Translations under genes and position numbers: made by a program
NCBI RefSeq assembly: GCF_005771405.1
Contig: NZ_VAUA01000001.1
Location: 124,001 to 188,000, forward strand
Direction of reading: 5' to 3'
DNA: 64,000 nucleotides
Origin: Parasedimentitalea maritima
GTDB lineage: Bacteria; Pseudomonadota; Alphaproteobacteria; Rhodobacterales; Rhodobacteraceae
Part shown: piece after piece, positions 17,247 through 25,509 of the stretch
Layout of the letters: each line of letters starts with the position of its first letter
Position numbering within the stretch: position 1 is the first letter of the stretch
The notes under the pieces: generated by a model
The model's input: the letters and a program-made list of their open reading frames with translations, nothing else
The model's database searches: none
Told to the model about the DNA's origin: nothing

Positions 17247-17936
17247 TTGAATTTGTGGTATTGGAGGGAAAATGGCCAGTTTGAAAAAGGCTCCAAGGGG
17301 AGTGGTGTTAAGGACTTACAGACCAACTTGAACAAGGCAGGCGCAAAGCCAAAGCTCGCGGTGGATGGGATATTTGGCCCCATCACAGAAAAAGCGGTCA
17401 CGGTCTTTCAAAAGAAATATGGATTAAAGGCGGATGGGAAAGCTGGCAGCTATACGTTGGCTTCGATCAAATTCGGTGGAAAACTGCCCGAAATGACGGT
17501 TCCAGATTTCACCCAGAAAAAGAAACATTTCAAAGAGGTAACTGATCTAAACAGGCAAAATGTAGCCAGCTACGAAAAGATGCAGGAAGCTATCGCCAAC
17601 TTGGCAAAAGTCGCATCGAAAGAGGTCGCCATTGCGAGTAAATCCATTCGTGACAACCGAAAACTTTGGGTTGAAATTGATGGTTACGTTGATGCGGTGA
17701 TTGATCGGCAAGCAGAGTTCGACGCAGAGTTGCTTAAAAACCCAAAAAATGCAGCTAAACTAGTCAAGGAATGCGAGAAAATACACAAGCAAGTCATTTC
17801 CTTTGGTAGTTCCAACATTTCGCCAAATGTTCATAAGGCTCTTGCCAGTATGGATGCAGTCGAAAAAAAATTGAGTTCCACGACCGCGTTTCTAAAGTCA
17901 GAGCGGAAAGCGATCAACAAACGTAAAGAGGAATGA
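17247..17936 (+). CDS. AT-rich protein with N-terminal peptidoglycan-binding domain
   Basis: About 229 residues. Residues 14-75 form a PG_binding_1 domain (KGSKGSGVKDLQTNLNKAG, then DGIFGPITEKAV and ADGKAG). The rest is a long, Lys-rich helical or coiled-coil region. There is no signal peptide or membrane segment, so how it reaches the wall is unclear. The start is uncertain: only TTG codons (17247 or 17253) are in frame before the domain, without a good ribosome site. A strong GGAGGG-AAA-ATG at 17272 lies in another frame and gives only 19 codons. AT and Lys richness contrast with folC and zapE on either side, suggesting transfer. It may be a cargo, effector or phage-like wall protein. Confidence 0.6.
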   Translation: MNLWYWRENGQFEKGSKGSGVKDLQTNLNKAGAKPKLAVDGIFGPITEKAVTVFQKKYGLKADGKAGSYTLASIKFGGKLPEMTVPDFTQKKKHFKEVTDLNRQNVASYEKMQEAIANLAKVASKEVAIASKSIRDNRKLWVEIDGYVDAVIDRQAEFDAELLKNPKNAAKLVKECEKIHKQVISFGSSNISPNVHKALASMDAVEKKLSSTTAFLKSERKAINKRKEE

Positions 17937-17941
17937 TTGGT

Positions 17942-19009
17942 TTATGCCCCCCAGTCTTCTCCCTGCATTTCGCGCAATCGGCTGGCGGTGCGTTCAAATT
18001 CAAATGTACCTTCGCCTTCGACATAAAGTATTTCTGGCGCAGAGGCGGCTGAGCAGATCAGTCGCACCTGTGCCTCGTACAGTGCATCAATCAGGGTGAC
18101 AAAGCGTTTGGCTTCGTTGAAATTGCTGCGCGAAAGGTTGGGAATGTCTTCCAGAATCAACACCTTCACCTCAGCCGCAATGGCCAGGTAGTCGCCAGGG
18201 CCAAGCATCTTGCCGCAGAGGTCATAAAATGTTGCCTTTGCTACGCCGTTGCGAAAGGCAGGGAGTACCAGATCGCGGCCTTTTACTTTTAGTACGAGTG
18301 GGCCCGCGGTTCCACCGCTCAAATCCTGCCAGATTGCCTGGATTGCGGTGCTGGCGTCAGGTCCGGTAGGGGTGAAATAGACCTGCGACCCCTGCAACCG
18401 GTCCTGCCTGTAGTCGGTCGGGCTGACCATTTCCCAGGGTTCCATCTTTTCGTTGATCAGTGCGATAAACGGAAGGAACAATTGGCGGTTCAATCCGTCC
18501 TTGTACAAATCATCCGGCACTCTGTTTGATGTGGTGACAACAACCACACCCGCGGCAAATAGTGCCTCGAACAGACGTCCAACAATCATTGCATCGGTGA
18601 TGTCACTGATCTGCATTTCGTCAAAGGCCAGCACACGGACGCTGGCGACCACGTCAGCAGCAACTGGGGCCAAGGCATCTTCGACCCCGTTTTGGCGCGC
18701 TTCGTGCATAGCTGCATGAATTTCCTGCATGAAGGCATGGAAATGCACCCGCCGCACCGGAATGTCGCCCAGACTATCGACAAACAGATCCATCAGCATT
18801 GACTTGCCGCGACCTACGCCGCCCCACAGATACAGCCCTTTGGGAGGAGGGGGCGGTGTCGCACGTCGGAACAACCCGCGTTTGATCGGTTCCGCCTGTA
18901 GCCCGTCACTGATCCGGTCGAATTGTGGCAGCACAGCCTCTTGCGCGGGATCCGGGCGCAATTCACCCTTGGCAATCTTATCGGTATAGAGCGTGGTCAA
19001 ATTTGTCAT
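17942..19009 (-). CDS. zapE: Cell division protein ZapE (AFG1-like ATPase)
   Basis: 355 residues from the ATG at 19007-19009 (MTNLTTLYTDKI), matching the family start; the longer frame upstream is rejected. It has Walker A GGVGRGKSM, Walker B VLAFDEMQI and the family's LFVDSLGD and TTSNRVPDDLY segments. ZapE binds FtsZ in gamma-proteobacteria and is linked to division under stress; mitochondrial AFG1/LACE1 is the eukaryotic relative. It is convergent with the AT-rich gene, only 5 bp between stops. Confidence 0.93.
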   Translation of the reverse strand: MTNLTTLYTDKIAKGELRPDPAQEAVLPQFDRISDGLQAEPIKRGLFRRATPPPPPKGLYLWGGVGRGKSMLMDLFVDSLGDIPVRRVHFHAFMQEIHAAMHEARQNGVEDALAPVAADVVASVRVLAFDEMQISDITDAMIVGRLFEALFAAGVVVVTTSNRVPDDLYKDGLNRQLFLPFIALINEKMEPWEMVSPTDYRQDRLQGSQVYFTPTGPDASTAIQAIWQDLSGGTAGPLVLKVKGRDLVLPAFRNGVAKATFYDLCGKMLGPGDYLAIAAEVKVLILEDIPNLSRSNFNEAKRFVTLIDALYEAQVRLICSAASAPEILYVEGEGTFEFERTASRLREMQGEDWGA

Positions 19010-19167
19010 CAGCCAGCCATAGCGCGCCTCGGAAACCTTGAAAAGCACTGAGACTTTATCCACCACCTCTGTCACATCAGTTATTCTAATACATGACCGC
19101 AAAAAACCTGATTTGAGTAGACGGGCTGGCTTCGATAGGGTCGCCGGACGCTTAACAGGAGAATCCC

Positions 19168-20415
19168 ATGCAGCGGCAGGCCCCTCTATTTACACCGGTT
19201 TTGATTGTCGGCTGCGTGATTATCATGGTCAGCTTTGCTGTGCGTGCGTCTTTTGGGGTGTTCCAGATTCCAATCGCCGAAGAATTCAACTGGGCGCGCA
19301 GTGAATTTTCGCTGGCAATTGCGATCCAAAACTTGGCTTGGGGGATTGGCCAACCGCTGTTTGGCGCTGTTGCCGAGAAAATCGGTGACCGGAAAGCCAT
19401 CGTATTGGGTGCACTGATCTATGCCGCTGGTTTGGTGTTGAGTGCCGGGGCGACCACAGCCTTTGAAATGCAAAGCTATGAGTGGCTGGTTGGATTTGGC
19501 ATTGCCGGTACGGGCTTTGGCGTGATTTTGGCAGTGGTGGGACGGGCCAGTTCTGACGATAATCGTTCGATGTCGCTGGCAATTGTTACCGCTGCAGGCT
19601 CGGCAGGGCAGATTTTTGGTGCGCCAACCGCCGAATGGCTGCTGGGGTTTATCAGCTGGCAGCAGGTGTTTTTGGTTTTCTCTGGGGTGATTTTGGCTTT
19701 GATCCTGACCTTGCCTTTGATGCGGGCGCCAGAGGTGGCGTCAAAGGCTGAACTGGAAGAAAGCATGGGGGCAATTCTGCTCAAGGCTTTTAAGGATCCT
19801 TCGTATACGATGATTTTTCTGGGTTTTTTCAGCTGCGGCTACCAACTGGCCTTTGTCACCGCGCATTTTCCCGCCTTTATCACTGAAATGTGCGGCCCAA
19901 TCCTTCCCGGAGGGGCGCTTCACAGTCTGGGTATCACAACAACCTCTTCGCTGGGCGCGATTGCAATCTCGCTGATTGGTGCGGCCAATGTTGGTGGCAC
20001 ATTGTTGGCCGGCTGGGCTGGTAAACGTTACTCCAAGAAATACCTGTTGGCTGGGATTTACACTGGCCGGACGATTGCAGCCGCTGTTTTCATCATGATG
20101 CCTATCACGCCAATGTCGGTGATCATATTCTCGGTGGCAATGGGGGCGATGTGGTTGGCGACTGTGCCACTGACGTCAGGGCTGGTCGCGCATCTTTATG
20201 GGCTGCGTTACATGGGGACGTTGTATGGCATCGTGTTCTTCAGCCACCAGCTGGGCAGCTTTCTGGGTGTATGGTTGGGTGGCCGGATGTATGACATCTA
20301 TGGTGATTATACTATGGTTTGGTGGATTGGCGTGGGTATCGGTGCATTCAGTGCGATCGTGCATTTGCCGATCCGGGAAAACCCAAAACAAGAGGTTGCG
20401 GCAGCGGCTGCCTGA
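19168..20415 (+). CDS. MFS transporter (monocarboxylate/OFA-like)
   Basis: 415 residues with twelve predicted membrane segments. Loop 2-3 carries the MFS motif in the form GAVAEKIGDRKAIVLG. The N-terminus (TPVLIVGCVIIMVSFAVRASFGVF) and the late LYGLRYMGTLYGIVFFSHQLG stretch place it near the monocarboxylate/oxalate-formate subfamily. The substrate is unknown but an organic anion is likely. A GC-rich terminator repeat follows. It stands alone between zapE (divergent) and the convergent cyclodeaminase gene. Confidence 0.92.
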   Translation: MQRQAPLFTPVLIVGCVIIMVSFAVRASFGVFQIPIAEEFNWARSEFSLAIAIQNLAWGIGQPLFGAVAEKIGDRKAIVLGALIYAAGLVLSAGATTAFEMQSYEWLVGFGIAGTGFGVILAVVGRASSDDNRSMSLAIVTAAGSAGQIFGAPTAEWLLGFISWQQVFLVFSGVILALILTLPLMRAPEVASKAELEESMGAILLKAFKDPSYTMIFLGFFSCGYQLAFVTAHFPAFITEMCGPILPGGALHSLGITTTSSLGAIAISLIGAANVGGTLLAGWAGKRYSKKYLLAGIYTGRTIAAAVFIMMPITPMSVIIFSVAMGAMWLATVPLTSGLVAHLYGLRYMGTLYGIVFFSHQLGSFLGVWLGGRMYDIYGDYTMVWWIGVGIGAFSAIVHLPIRENPKQEVAAAAA

Positions 20416-20440
20416 TTGGGTTGGATTGTTTCAATTTTTC

Positions 20441-20493
20441 GCGTCAGGCCGGGGCCAGCCCCGGACCCCGGGATATTTGTGGCTAGATGAAGA
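20441..20493. repeat. Rhodobacterales-type intergenic palindrome acting as terminator
   Basis: CCGGGG-CCAG-CCCCGG (20449-20464) is followed by ACCCCGGGATATTTGTGGC and then GATGAAG. Similar CCCCGGACCCCGG-ATATTT sequences are frequent between genes in Rhodobacteraceae genomes, as far as I recall. Here it lies between two convergent genes and can terminate transcription from both sides. One copy is seen in this window. Confidence 0.6.
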
Positions 20494-20532
20494 AACGGAT
20501 CAGGTGTCGCGTAATTGGTCGCTGTTCCCAGA

Positions 20533-21450
20533 TTACGCTTTGACCTTCCATTTTTGTAAAACATGATGGCTTGTCATCAGGTCAAGATGTGCACCACCGC
20601 CATTCTTGAACAGGGTAATCTGGGACGGATCGTAGGCTGAGAAGCGATCCAGCTGGTAAAAATCGGCCAGCACATCCTCTCGTTTGATCACGCCCGCGGC
20701 CAGCGGGATCATGAATTCACCTATATGGTCCAGAGTGGTGTCAAAACTGTCGGTATAGATCTGCGCACGGGTCAGGGCGACGTCGTCTGCTTCGCGCATG
20801 TCAGGGCGGTAGGCGCCGATCATGTTCAGGTGCTGGCCAGGCCTGAGCCAGTCGCCATTGATCACCGGAGATGACGACATGGTAGCAGTGACAATGATAT
20901 CAGCAGCCCGTACTGCGGATTCCAAATCAGGGGCCGTCAGGGTGCCAGGCCGACTGGCAGCCAGGTCACTTGCTTTGGGGGAGGTCCGGTTCCAGACACG
21001 AATTTGGGCTTGAGGAAAGCCAGCGGCAAAAGCGTCAATCAGAGATCCGCCAACGGTTCCTGCCCCGACGATCAAAATTTCTACGGCATTGGGGTTCGCC
21101 AATCGCAGCGCGCCCAGCAGGCTGTCACCGGCGGTCTTCCATTTGGTGACCAGATGGAAATCGACCAAAGCCTCCAGTGAACCGTCACTGTCAGAATACA
21201 AACTGACCGACCCGTTGATCATCGGTTTACCAGCCTTGGGGTTGCCGGGGAAGATATTGGCGGTTTTAACGGCCAGTCCCATACCATCAATCCAGGCCGA
21301 ACGGGTCAAGAGCGTGTCAGGCTTGCGGTATAAAAATGTGTCCCCAATTTCTGCCTTGGGCAGGCTGTGTCCTTTGGCCAGTGCCTCGGTGAACTCAACC
21401 CAATCCAGCAGGGCATTGCCTTCGTCGAAAGAAATGATGGGGATATTCAT
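20533..21450 (-). CDS. Ornithine cyclodeaminase/mu-crystallin family protein
   Basis: 305 residues. It has an N-terminal substrate domain with DGMGLAVKTANIFPGNP and a Rossmann NAD domain (ILIVGAGTVGGSLIDAF, near residue 140) and DSFDTTLDHIGEF. Members are ornithine cyclodeaminases, ketimine reductases or opine-type enzymes, and the family name alone does not fix the reaction. Its start overlaps the stop of the HAD gene (ATGA), so the two are co-translated and may act in one amino-acid-related pathway. Confidence 0.88.
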   Translation of the reverse strand: MNIPIISFDEGNALLDWVEFTEALAKGHSLPKAEIGDTFLYRKPDTLLTRSAWIDGMGLAVKTANIFPGNPKAGKPMINGSVSLYSDSDGSLEALVDFHLVTKWKTAGDSLLGALRLANPNAVEILIVGAGTVGGSLIDAFAAGFPQAQIRVWNRTSPKASDLAASRPGTLTAPDLESAVRAADIIVTATMSSSPVINGDWLRPGQHLNMIGAYRPDMREADDVALTRAQIYTDSFDTTLDHIGEFMIPLAAGVIKREDVLADFYQLDRFSAYDPSQITLFKNGGGAHLDLMTSHHVLQKWKVKA

Positions 21451-22067
21451 GCGGCCTGTTCCTTGGTTAGTAACCCCTCAGAGACAAGCCGTTCGGCCCA
21501 ACCCTCTGGTGAGGTGAAAAGATGTGTCTGCCAGCCGCGATCAGATGCGGTTTCGACATTTTCTGGCCTGTCATCGGCAAACAGCAAATGAGCAGCGGGG
21601 ATGCCGCAATCAGATTCCAGTTGGGCATAAATTTCTGTGTCGGGTTTGATCACCTGCATATAGCCCGAGACATAGCTGCGGTCGAATTCAGTCAGGACCG
21701 GATAGGCCTTGCACGCCAGTTCAAAAGTCCCAACACCAAAGTTGCTGAGTGCAAACACCGGGTGACCGTTGGACTTCAGGGCTCGCAGTAACCGGGTGGA
21801 ATGTGGGATTTCAGGTGTTGCCATGGCGAGCCAACTGTCGTGCCACAGCCGGATTTCATCCTGCCATTTTGGGTGTTGCTCGGCCAGACTGTAGACAGAG
21901 GTATAAAAGTCGTGGCCGCGGTCCACGTTCAGGTTCATGCCATGTAGGTCGACTTCGGCAAACAGGGCGCGACGGCGTTCAGCGCCGATCTGAGCGTCAT
22001 AAAATCGCTCAGGGTGCCATTCTAGCAAGACATTTCCGATATCAAATACAATAGCTTGGATGGGCAT
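21447..22067 (-). CDS. HAD-superfamily hydrolase (subfamily IA)
   Basis: 206 residues. Motif I is FDIGNVLLEW (nucleophile Asp9; the second position of the DxD pair is Gly, as in the YihX/FIGNV-type group), motif II ALSNFG, the Lys in VIKPD and motif IV FADDRPENV. This fits small-molecule phosphatases such as alpha-D-glucose-1-phosphatase YihX and related HAD-IA enzymes. The substrate is unknown. RBS GAGGACA precedes the ATG. It is the leading gene of a pair with the cyclodeaminase-like gene, and it follows the DMT transporter by 14 bp, so all three may be one operon. Confidence 0.87.
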   Translation of the reverse strand: MPIQAIVFDIGNVLLEWHPERFYDAQIGAERRRALFAEVDLHGMNLNVDRGHDFYTSVYSLAEQHPKWQDEIRLWHDSWLAMATPEIPHSTRLLRALKSNGHPVFALSNFGVGTFELACKAYPVLTEFDRSYVSGYMQVIKPDTEIYAQLESDCGIPAAHLLFADDRPENVETASDRGWQTHLFTSPEGWAERLVSEGLLTKEQAA

Positions 22068-22081
22068 AATTGATGTCCTCT

Positions 22082-23047
22082 TTATCCGTTGGAACGGGGT
22101 CTGGGGCGACTTGTAGGGCTATGGTTGCGGGTCTCGCGCCAAACCGAAACAAGGCCTGATCCAATGATTAAACCACTGCCGATCCAAACGGGCGTGTCGG
22201 GCCATTCATTGAAGACCAATACGCCCCATAAAACGGCCATTGGCATGGCGATATATTCAAACGGGGCGACCAATCCAGCCTCGCATAACCGATAAGCCTG
22301 ACCCACAAGGTAACCACCAAAGGATCCTGCAATGCCGACACCAATGAACAGTGGCCAATCTTGTGGCGCGGGCCAGACCCAAGCCCGCAGGATGAAATCA
22401 ATCGCTGGGCTGTTGCCGTCAGAAAACCGGCCATCGCCCAGTGTGAGCCCTACAAGCGCGCTGACAACCAGAAAACCCAACATCGGATAGAACGCCAGGG
22501 TCGAACCAGATTCAGAACCCCCAGCGCGGCGGGTCAGAACATGCAGGGTGGCATAGCCACAGGCCCCTAGAAACGGCAGCATTGCGATGGGCTGAAATGC
22601 GTCACTGCCGGGCCGGATAATCACCAGTACACCTAAGAACCCAACGGCTACGGCCCCCCAGCGCCACGGCCCAACGTGTTCCTTCAGGAAGATGACGGAC
22701 AGGGTGGTGACAATCAACGGTGTGGCAAAGGCAATGGCCACGGCTTCCGCCAGCGGCATTAGCGCCAGACCGGTGAAAAAGCACAGGTTGGCAAATAGCA
22801 CCGCCAGGCAACGCAACACATGCAGACGTGGTTGATGGGTGCGGAGTAGGTGAAAGCCACCTTCCAATGGAACGATCACCGCCAGTAAAACTGCCAGCGC
22901 AACGATCGATCGAAACAATACCACTTCGTAAAGCGGGTAGTCGCCGGACAGAAATTTGAAAATGGTATCGATAATCGAAAAGGCGACACCCGCCCCAAGG
23001 GCAGCCAAAATGCCCCAGATATTGACCTTTGCCTGTGCGCTCATCAT
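22082..23047 (-). CDS. DMT-family (EamA) transporter
   Basis: 321 residues with ten predicted membrane segments in two EamA repeats (about 12-145 and 165-300), the RhaT/EamA architecture. It has typical loop features (FRSIVALAVL, AEAVAIAFATPL, GPWRWGAVAVGFLGV). Family members export amino acids or metabolites; no substrate is evident. The tail is basic (SPTSRPRPRSNG). It is the probable first gene of an operon with the HAD and cyclodeaminase-like genes, so export or turnover of an amino-acid-type compound is possible. Confidence 0.9.
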   Translation of the reverse strand: MMSAQAKVNIWGILAALGAGVAFSIIDTIFKFLSGDYPLYEVVLFRSIVALAVLLAVIVPLEGGFHLLRTHQPRLHVLRCLAVLFANLCFFTGLALMPLAEAVAIAFATPLIVTTLSVIFLKEHVGPWRWGAVAVGFLGVLVIIRPGSDAFQPIAMLPFLGACGYATLHVLTRRAGGSESGSTLAFYPMLGFLVVSALVGLTLGDGRFSDGNSPAIDFILRAWVWPAPQDWPLFIGVGIAGSFGGYLVGQAYRLCEAGLVAPFEYIAMPMAVLWGVLVFNEWPDTPVWIGSGLIIGSGLVSVWRETRNHSPTSRPRPRSNG

Positions 23048-23238
23048 CGGCCTCGCGTAGTGATTGGTTGATCAGTGGCGCAAACTTTGGGGCAGGGCAA
23101 TGGGGGGTGAATCGAATGTGTGTTTTTCAACCGTTGATTTATGTTCTGCTCATACCTGAGTAACGGAACTGGTGTTGCAGTTACACATAAGCGTACAGTG
23201 GACATACCGGTGACAGTTCGATCAGGAGCCCATTTAAT

Positions 23239-24477
23239 ATGTTTCGCGCAATCTTCATTTTTGCCACGCTGGTTGTTCTCTCTGGGTCGGCTTTTGCGCA
23301 GGATCGCGCCAGTGTTGAACGGCAATTCCAAGGCTGGCTGAAGCAAACAATTTGGCCTCAGGCTAAGGCCAAAGGTGTTTCCCGCAGGACGTTCGATAAG
23401 GCGTTCAAAGGCGTAACATTAAACTGGAAATTGCCGGATCTGGTGCCCCCGGGGACCCAACCGCAGACACCAAAACGTCAGCGCCAGGCGGAGTTTGGCT
23501 CACCGGGTAAATACTTCAACCGAGGCTCAATCGACGGCGCGACTTCGGTTGGACGGCAGATGATGCAGCGTCACGCATCCGCGTTGGCTAAGGTTGAACA
23601 GGACACAGGTGTGCCGGGTCGGATCATTTTGGCGATTTGGGGACGTGAAAGCGGCTATGGGCGGGTCTCAATTCCGCATGATGTTTTTCAAGTTCTGGGC
23701 ACCAAAGGCTTTATGAGCACGCGAGCGGACTATTTCACCAAGGAACTGGTGGCGGCGCTGATGATTGCGCAGGCGGGTCATGCGCCCGAGAGCGCCATGA
23801 AAAGCAGCTGGGCTGGGGCACTGGGACAACCGCAATTTATGCCGACAAATTTCTTGGAATATGCCGCGGATGGCGATGGCGATGGCCGTGCTGATATCTG
23901 GGGATCCGAGGACGATACAATTGCGTCAATCGGAACCTACCTTGACCGCCACGGCTGGGTCAGTGGCCGCGATTGGGGGTTTGAGGTCACTGTACCGTCC
24001 TCGGTGTCCTGTACGCTGGAAGGCCCGGATCAGGGGCAGTCCATTGCCAAATGGGAGAAGATGGGGATCACACGTGTGTCAGGGCGACCGTTTCCCAAGC
24101 ATGAGTTGAAGGGTGAGGGGTACCTTTTGATGCCAGCAGGACGCAGCGGTCCAGCCTTTATCGTCACGCCAAATTTCTATGTTCTGAAAGAGTACAACAA
24201 AAGCGATCTGTATGCTTTGTTTGTGGGCCACGTTGGAGATCGCATCCAATACGGTGTCGGTGATTTCTCGGCTCGCTGGGGGGCTGTCGGTGGGTTGTAC
24301 CGCTCGGATGTAGCCGTCATGCAGCGCGCACTTGAAGGGCAGGGACACGATGTTGGTGGGGCTGACGGCTTACCGGGCTTTAAAACCCGTCGGTCCATTG
24401 GCCGCTGGCAAGAGGGAACAGGCCGCGCCGCCACCTGTTTCCCTGAGGCCAGCATGAAATCCGCGTTGACACCGTAG
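23239..24477 (+). CDS. Lytic murein transglycosylase, MltB type
   Basis: 412-residue periplasmic enzyme that cleaves peptidoglycan glycosidic bonds to 1,6-anhydro ends. The signal peptide is MFRAIFIFATLVVLSGSAFAQ. The SLT_2 catalytic domain has Glu137 in WGRESGYGR, ALGQPQFMP and the calcium-like DGDGDGRAD loop. A C-terminal PG_binding_1 domain (about 345-405, with VMQRALEGQG and GADGLPG) anchors it to the wall. There is no lipobox, so it is soluble, as in many alphaproteobacteria. Confidence 0.94.
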   Translation: MFRAIFIFATLVVLSGSAFAQDRASVERQFQGWLKQTIWPQAKAKGVSRRTFDKAFKGVTLNWKLPDLVPPGTQPQTPKRQRQAEFGSPGKYFNRGSIDGATSVGRQMMQRHASALAKVEQDTGVPGRIILAIWGRESGYGRVSIPHDVFQVLGTKGFMSTRADYFTKELVAALMIAQAGHAPESAMKSSWAGALGQPQFMPTNFLEYAADGDGDGRADIWGSEDDTIASIGTYLDRHGWVSGRDWGFEVTVPSSVSCTLEGPDQGQSIAKWEKMGITRVSGRPFPKHELKGEGYLLMPAGRSGPAFIVTPNFYVLKEYNKSDLYALFVGHVGDRIQYGVGDFSARWGAVGGLYRSDVAVMQRALEGQGHDVGGADGLPGFKTRRSIGRWQEGTGRAATCFPEASMKSALTP

Positions 24478-24566
24478 GTTGCGCTATTGAAGAGAGCTAG
24501 GGCGAGAGAATTGCTGGAACCCATTCATGCCCCGTCCGAGTCGATATTGCCGTCCACAGAAAAGGG

Positions 24567-24965
24567 TTAGGGGTTGGCTTCAGTGCTCGCAATTATGCGT
24601 ATTTCAATAACTGCACCTTCGCGACGTAAGCCGGCGACTTCTACGGCGGTCCAGGCTGGGTAGGGGGCGTCAAAACATTCCTGTCGAATCTTGTCGAATA
24701 GATCAAAGTGCGATCGTAGGCCGATGTGATACGTTGTCATTTCGACGACCGATTGAAAGGTCAAACCTTCCTCTCGCAAAATGAGTTCAATTTTGTCAAA
24801 GGCATTCCTGAACTGTGCTTCGGCGTCCGATGGCATCTTCCCATTCATATCCCCCCCGGTGGAGCCGGTGAGAAAAACGTGATTGCCGGAAACAATTGCG
24901 GGCGAGAATTTGAGCTGTTCAGTTGCTGTACGAAGCTTAGAGGGAATAACTGCACGTATAACCAT
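24567..24965 (-). CDS. RidA/YjgF family protein lacking the catalytic Arg
   Basis: 132 residues of the YjgF/YER057c/UK114 fold. RidA destroys reactive imines and enamines using an Arg (Arg105 in E. coli, in the FPARSCVEV context). Here the same stretch reads YPAWTAVEV, with Trp in place of Arg. Deaminase activity of the classical type is therefore unlikely, and a Rid subgroup of unknown role is the better call. It stands alone with no operon partner. Confidence 0.87.
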   Translation of the reverse strand: MVIRAVIPSKLRTATEQLKFSPAIVSGNHVFLTGSTGGDMNGKMPSDAEAQFRNAFDKIELILREEGLTFQSVVEMTTYHIGLRSHFDLFDKIRQECFDAPYPAWTAVEVAGLRREGAVIEIRIIASTEANP

Positions 24966-25053
24966 GGAAATATCCTGTCAAAATAAACTACAGGAATACT
25001 GCCGCTTGGCCGACAAAGTCACAAGGTGCGGGCTTTAGTGCTGCCAGTTTGAT

Positions 25054-25509
25054 CTAGATCTGCCGTGCCGCCGCCCGGATTTCCCGCTCCAGCGCCTCTA
25101 GGAACCGCGACCGGTCGGTCTTGGTGAACCCCTTGCCACTACCGCCAGCCCCCAGTGGGTTGGCAGCACGCAGGTCGGCCATCAGATCGCGCATTGCCAG
25201 TTGCTGGCCGATATTGGCCTCTGAAAACGCCTCGCCGTTGTGGCGCAGCACACGTGCACCAGTCGCGATGCATTTCGCAGCCAAGGGGATGTCCCCGGTG
25301 ACCACCACATCGCCCTTACCGCAACGATCTGCAATCCACATGTCCGCCACATCGGCACCGGCATCCACAATGATATTTTCCACATATGGATTGCGCGAGG
25401 GGCGCAATCCACCGTTAGATACCACAAACATCTTCAGCTTATGGCGGGTGGTGACCCGTTCAGCCTCCTCCTTGACCGGGCAGGCATCCGCATCGATGTA
25501 GAGTACCAT
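25054..25509 (-). CDS. YaiI/YqxD family protein (DUF188)
   Basis: 151 residues beginning VLYIDADACPVK, the family signature with clustered acidic residues of a PIN-like fold. It also has DMWIADRCGKGDVVVTGDIPLA and a Gly-rich GGSGKGF segment. Activity is unproven; a nuclease-like role is suggested by the fold. Its ATG shares one base with the stop of sthA (TAATG-type junction), so it is translated from the same message. Confidence 0.92.
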   Translation of the reverse strand: MVLYIDADACPVKEEAERVTTRHKLKMFVVSNGGLRPSRNPYVENIIVDAGADVADMWIADRCGKGDVVVTGDIPLAAKCIATGARVLRHNGEAFSEANIGQQLAMRDLMADLRAANPLGAGGSGKGFTKTDRSRFLEALEREIRAAARQI

